DNA of 6,917 nucleotides from a bacterium (GTDB lineage Bacteria > Fidelibacterota > UBA2242), in the NCBI GenBank assembly GCA_018895675.1, contig JAHIOG010000094.1:1-6917 (forward strand), given 5' to 3'. This document shows, piece after piece, positions 5,217-6,917 of the stretch. A program made the position numbers and the translations under genes. How positions within the stretch are numbered: position 1 is the stretch's first letter; each line of letters opens with the position of its first letter. Below the pieces are notes generated by a model. That model had not been told where the DNA came from. It saw only the letters and a program-made list of their open reading frames with translations, and searched no databases.

Positions 5217-6680
5217 TTGGCAAAAAGAATAACGATTGACCCGATTACAAGACTTGAGGGTCACGGAAAAATTGAAATATTTCTTAATGAGGAAGGAAAT
5301 GTGGAAAGAGCCTTCCTTCAAGTTCCCGAATTGCGAGGATTTGAAAAATTTTCTATAGGACGTATGGCAGAAGAAATGCCGAGAATTACACCCAAAATCT
5401 GTGGTGTATGTCCGACTGCTCACCACATGGCTTCGGGAAAAGCGTTGGATGATCTTTTCAACGTTGAACCGCCCCCGGCAGCTAAAAAAATCAGAGAATT
5501 GATCAATTCCGCTTTTATGGCGGAAGACCATACGCTTCATTTCTTCTTTCTTGGAGGACCAGATTTTATTGTCGGTCCAACTGCCGAAGCAGGAGCGAGG
5601 AACATTCTGGGCGTTATCCAGAAAGTTGGACTTGAAGCGGGTAAGAAAGTTATCGACATCAGAAAAAAATTAAGGGGAATTATTACAAAACAGGGCGGTC
5701 GAGTTATTCATCCTGTTTGTAATCTTCCCGGCGGTGTTTCCAAAGGTGTTACCAAAGAAGATAGAGATGAGTACATTCAAATTGGAAAAGAAGCCATTGA
5801 ATTTTCAAAGTTCACTCTTTCGGCATTTAAAGACATCGTACTCAAGAATAAAGATTATGTCGATTTAATTGTTGGTGATATTTACAAACACAGCACCTAT
5901 TATATGGGACTTGTTGATGAGAATAACAAGGTGAATTTTTATGACGGCGAAGTGCGAGTGGTTGACCCGGAAGGTAATGAGTTTGTAAAATTTAAACCCG
6001 ATAAATATTTAGAGCATATTGAAGAACGTGTCGAACCGTGGAGTTATATTAAATTTCCATACCTGAAGAATGTCGGCTGGAAAGGATTCGTCGATGGGAA
6101 AGATAGCGGTGTCTATCGGGTAGCGCCTCTGGCAAGATTGAACGCATCTGACGGAATGGCAACACCATTAGCCCAGGCCGAATACGAGCAGTTTTATGAA
6201 ACTCTTGGAGGAAAACCTGCACACAACACCTTGGCATATCACTGGGCCAGACTTGTCGAACTTCTTTATGCTTCTGAAAGACTATTAGAACTCGCAAAAG
6301 ATGAAGAGATACTTGACCCGAATATCAGGACAATTCCTACATCAATACCTGATGAAGGTATCGGCATAGTTGAAGCGCCGAGAGGCACGCTTTTTCATCA
6401 TTATAAATCCGATAAAAATGGAATTCTGACTGATGTAAATTTAATCGTTGCGACAGTAAATAACTCCGCAGCTATGTGCATGTCTATCGAAAAAGCAGCC
6501 AAAGGAGTTATTAAAAATGGTAAAGTATCCGATGGATTGTTAAATATGGTAGAAATGGCTTTTAGAGCTTATGATCCTTGCCTTGCTTGTGCAACTCATT
6601 CACTTCCCGGTCAAATGCCGTTAGAGGTAAAAATTCGCGACATAAAAACTGGTGAAGTAATAAAAACTTTAAGAAGATAA
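5217..6680 (+). CDS. mvhA: [NiFe] hydrogenase large (catalytic) subunit, MvhA type
   Basis: A 487-residue catalytic subunit that binds the NiFe(CN)2CO centre and activates H2. Visible motifs: R-L-E-G-H at 12-16 (proton-transfer Glu14), the N-terminal ligand pair I-C-G-V-C-P-T-A-H-H (C62, C65), E-A-P-R-G-T-L-F-H-H-Y at 386-396 with the conserved arginine, and the C-terminal pair D-P-C-L-A-C-A-T-H (C455, C458, His461). The motifs and size fit the group 3 cytoplasmic MvhA/FrhA branch rather than membrane or energy-converting types. After His461 there are 26 residues that should be cleaved by the maturation protease encoded at 996-1454, which removes the tail once nickel is loaded. The gene starts with TTG behind a strong ribosome binding site. 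Its unusually long 258-bp separation from mvhG may mean separate control. Confidence 0.96.
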   Translation: MAKRITIDPITRLEGHGKIEIFLNEEGNVERAFLQVPELRGFEKFSIGRMAEEMPRITPKICGVCPTAHHMASGKALDDLFNVEPPPAAKKIRELINSAFMAEDHTLHFFFLGGPDFIVGPTAEAGARNILGVIQKVGLEAGKKVIDIRKKLRGIITKQGGRVIHPVCNLPGGVSKGVTKEDRDEYIQIGKEAIEFSKFTLSAFKDIVLKNKDYVDLIVGDIYKHSTYYMGLVDENNKVNFYDGEVRVVDPEGNEFVKFKPDKYLEHIEERVEPWSYIKFPYLKNVGWKGFVDGKDSGVYRVAPLARLNASDGMATPLAQAEYEQFYETLGGKPAHNTLAYHWARLVELLYASERLLELAKDEEILDPNIRTIPTSIPDEGIGIVEAPRGTLFHHYKSDKNGILTDVNLIVATVNNSAAMCMSIEKAAKGVIKNGKVSDGLLNMVEMAFRAYDPCLACATHSLPGQMPLEVKIRDIKTGEVIKTLRR

Positions 6681-6738
6681 TGTTTATTACCTATTCCTAT
6701 TATAATTTTGTTGTGAGTTATTTCAAATATTTAATATT

Positions 6739-6745
6739 AAGGAGG
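6739..6745 (+). promoter_or_regulatory. Orphan Shine-Dalgarno sequence followed by a three-codon frame
   Basis: aaggagg at 6739-6745 is directly followed by ATG-GAA-TCG-TAA (6746-6757), a frame of only three codons with no spacing, so it is not usable as a real start. The block aaggagg..atggaat reappears at 6889-6906 as the start region of the next gene, with four extra bases. It looks like a displaced copy of that gene's start signal. Confidence 0.5.
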
Positions 6746-6751
6746 ATGGAA

Positions 6752-6881
6752 TCGTAAAAAGTATCAAAACTGTCATTCTGAACGAGGTACGAGTGAAGAA
6801 TCTCTATAGGGTTCTCGTCGGAGATTCTTCTTCGCTTCGCTCATCCGGCAGCTGCCGGACACATATAATCACTTTTTACGA
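6752..6881. mobile_element. MITE-like element with 11-bp terminal inverted repeats
   Basis: The perfect 11-bp inverted repeats tcgtaaaaagt (6752-6762) and actttttacga (6871-6881) bound a 130-bp segment without a plausible gene. Inside are a perfect 10-bp inverted repeat, gaagaatctc (6795-6804) and gagattcttc (6821-6830), and a perfect 16-bp palindrome, tccggcagctgccgga (6844-6859). The inner sequence resembles dispersed intergenic repeats I recall from uncultivated FCB-like genomes (memory, not checked). No transposase is present, so it would be non-autonomous. It lies between mvhA and the next gene and would fold strongly in RNA. There is no T-run after the stems, so a classical terminator is unlikely. 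Confidence 0.6.
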
Positions 6882-6899
6882 AACCATCAAGGAGGAAAA

Positions 6900-6917
6900 A
6901 TGGAATTGGACCTTGAA
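6900..6917 (+). CDS. Start of a further gene, cut by the window end
   Basis: An ATG at 6900 follows aaggagg (6889-6895) at a spacing of four bases and opens a frame reading M-E-L-D-L-E to the window end. The strong ribosome binding site and same orientation suggest another member of the hydrogenase cluster, but six residues do not identify it. Confidence 0.6.

Noticed and set aside
5187..5540. 117-codon reading frame on the minus strand opposite the start of mvhA
   Set aside because: It is antisense to the conserved N-terminal catalytic region of the large subunit, has no ribosome binding site and no recognisable family.
6844..6859. Terminator formed by the 16-bp palindrome
   Set aside because: There is no T-tract downstream and the palindrome lies inside the inverted-repeat element.

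Overview
This AT-rich window carries most of a gene cluster for a soluble [NiFe] hydrogenase of the MvhADG (group 3c, F420-non-reducing) type. The hydrogenase genes are interleaved with a fumarate-reductase/succinate-dehydrogenase-like flavoprotein and its iron-sulfur partner. All complete genes lie on the + strand. No protein has a recognisable signal peptide or membrane segment, so the predicted complex is cytoplasmic. The Mvh-type hydrogenase, four-helix-bundle (S23-type) genes and short dispersed intergenic repeats suggest an uncultivated anaerobic bacterium, perhaps of the FCB/candidate-phylum kind. That placement is an impression and cannot be proved from this sequence.

Layout. Positions 1-490: two tandem S23-type four-helix-bundle genes. 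The first is cut by the window edge and apparently frameshifted by a 7-bp tandem duplication; the second is intact. Positions 491-591: a short repeat/hairpin element. Positions 592-1454: an MvhD-type electron-transfer subunit, overlapping by 4 bp a hydrogenase maturation protease. Positions 1565-3961: an iron-sulfur protein ([2Fe-2S] plus two [4Fe-4S] motifs) and a 557-residue FAD protein. Positions 3978-4958: the hydrogenase small subunit (MvhG type). Positions 4959-5216: a 258-bp gap with one doubtful mini-ORF. Positions 5217-6680: the hydrogenase large subunit (MvhA type), starting at TTG. Positions 6681-6899: a spacer with a small element bounded by inverted repeats. Position 6900 to the end: the first six codons of another gene.

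How the genes could work together (inference). H2 is oxidised at the NiFe site of the large subunit. Electrons pass through the three clusters of the small subunit to the MvhD [2Fe-2S] protein. In methanogens MvhD hands electrons to HdrA, but no Hdr gene is in this window. The iron-sulfur/flavoprotein pair occupies that place, and its flavoprotein keeps the residues used for fumarate/succinate chemistry while lacking the histidine that covalently binds FAD. The most economical reading is a soluble H2-linked fumarate (or related enoate) reductase, reminiscent of a thiol:fumarate reductase without its thiol-oxidising half. The protease gene supplies the C-terminal processing that the large subunit needs. 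This architecture is the most interesting content of the window.
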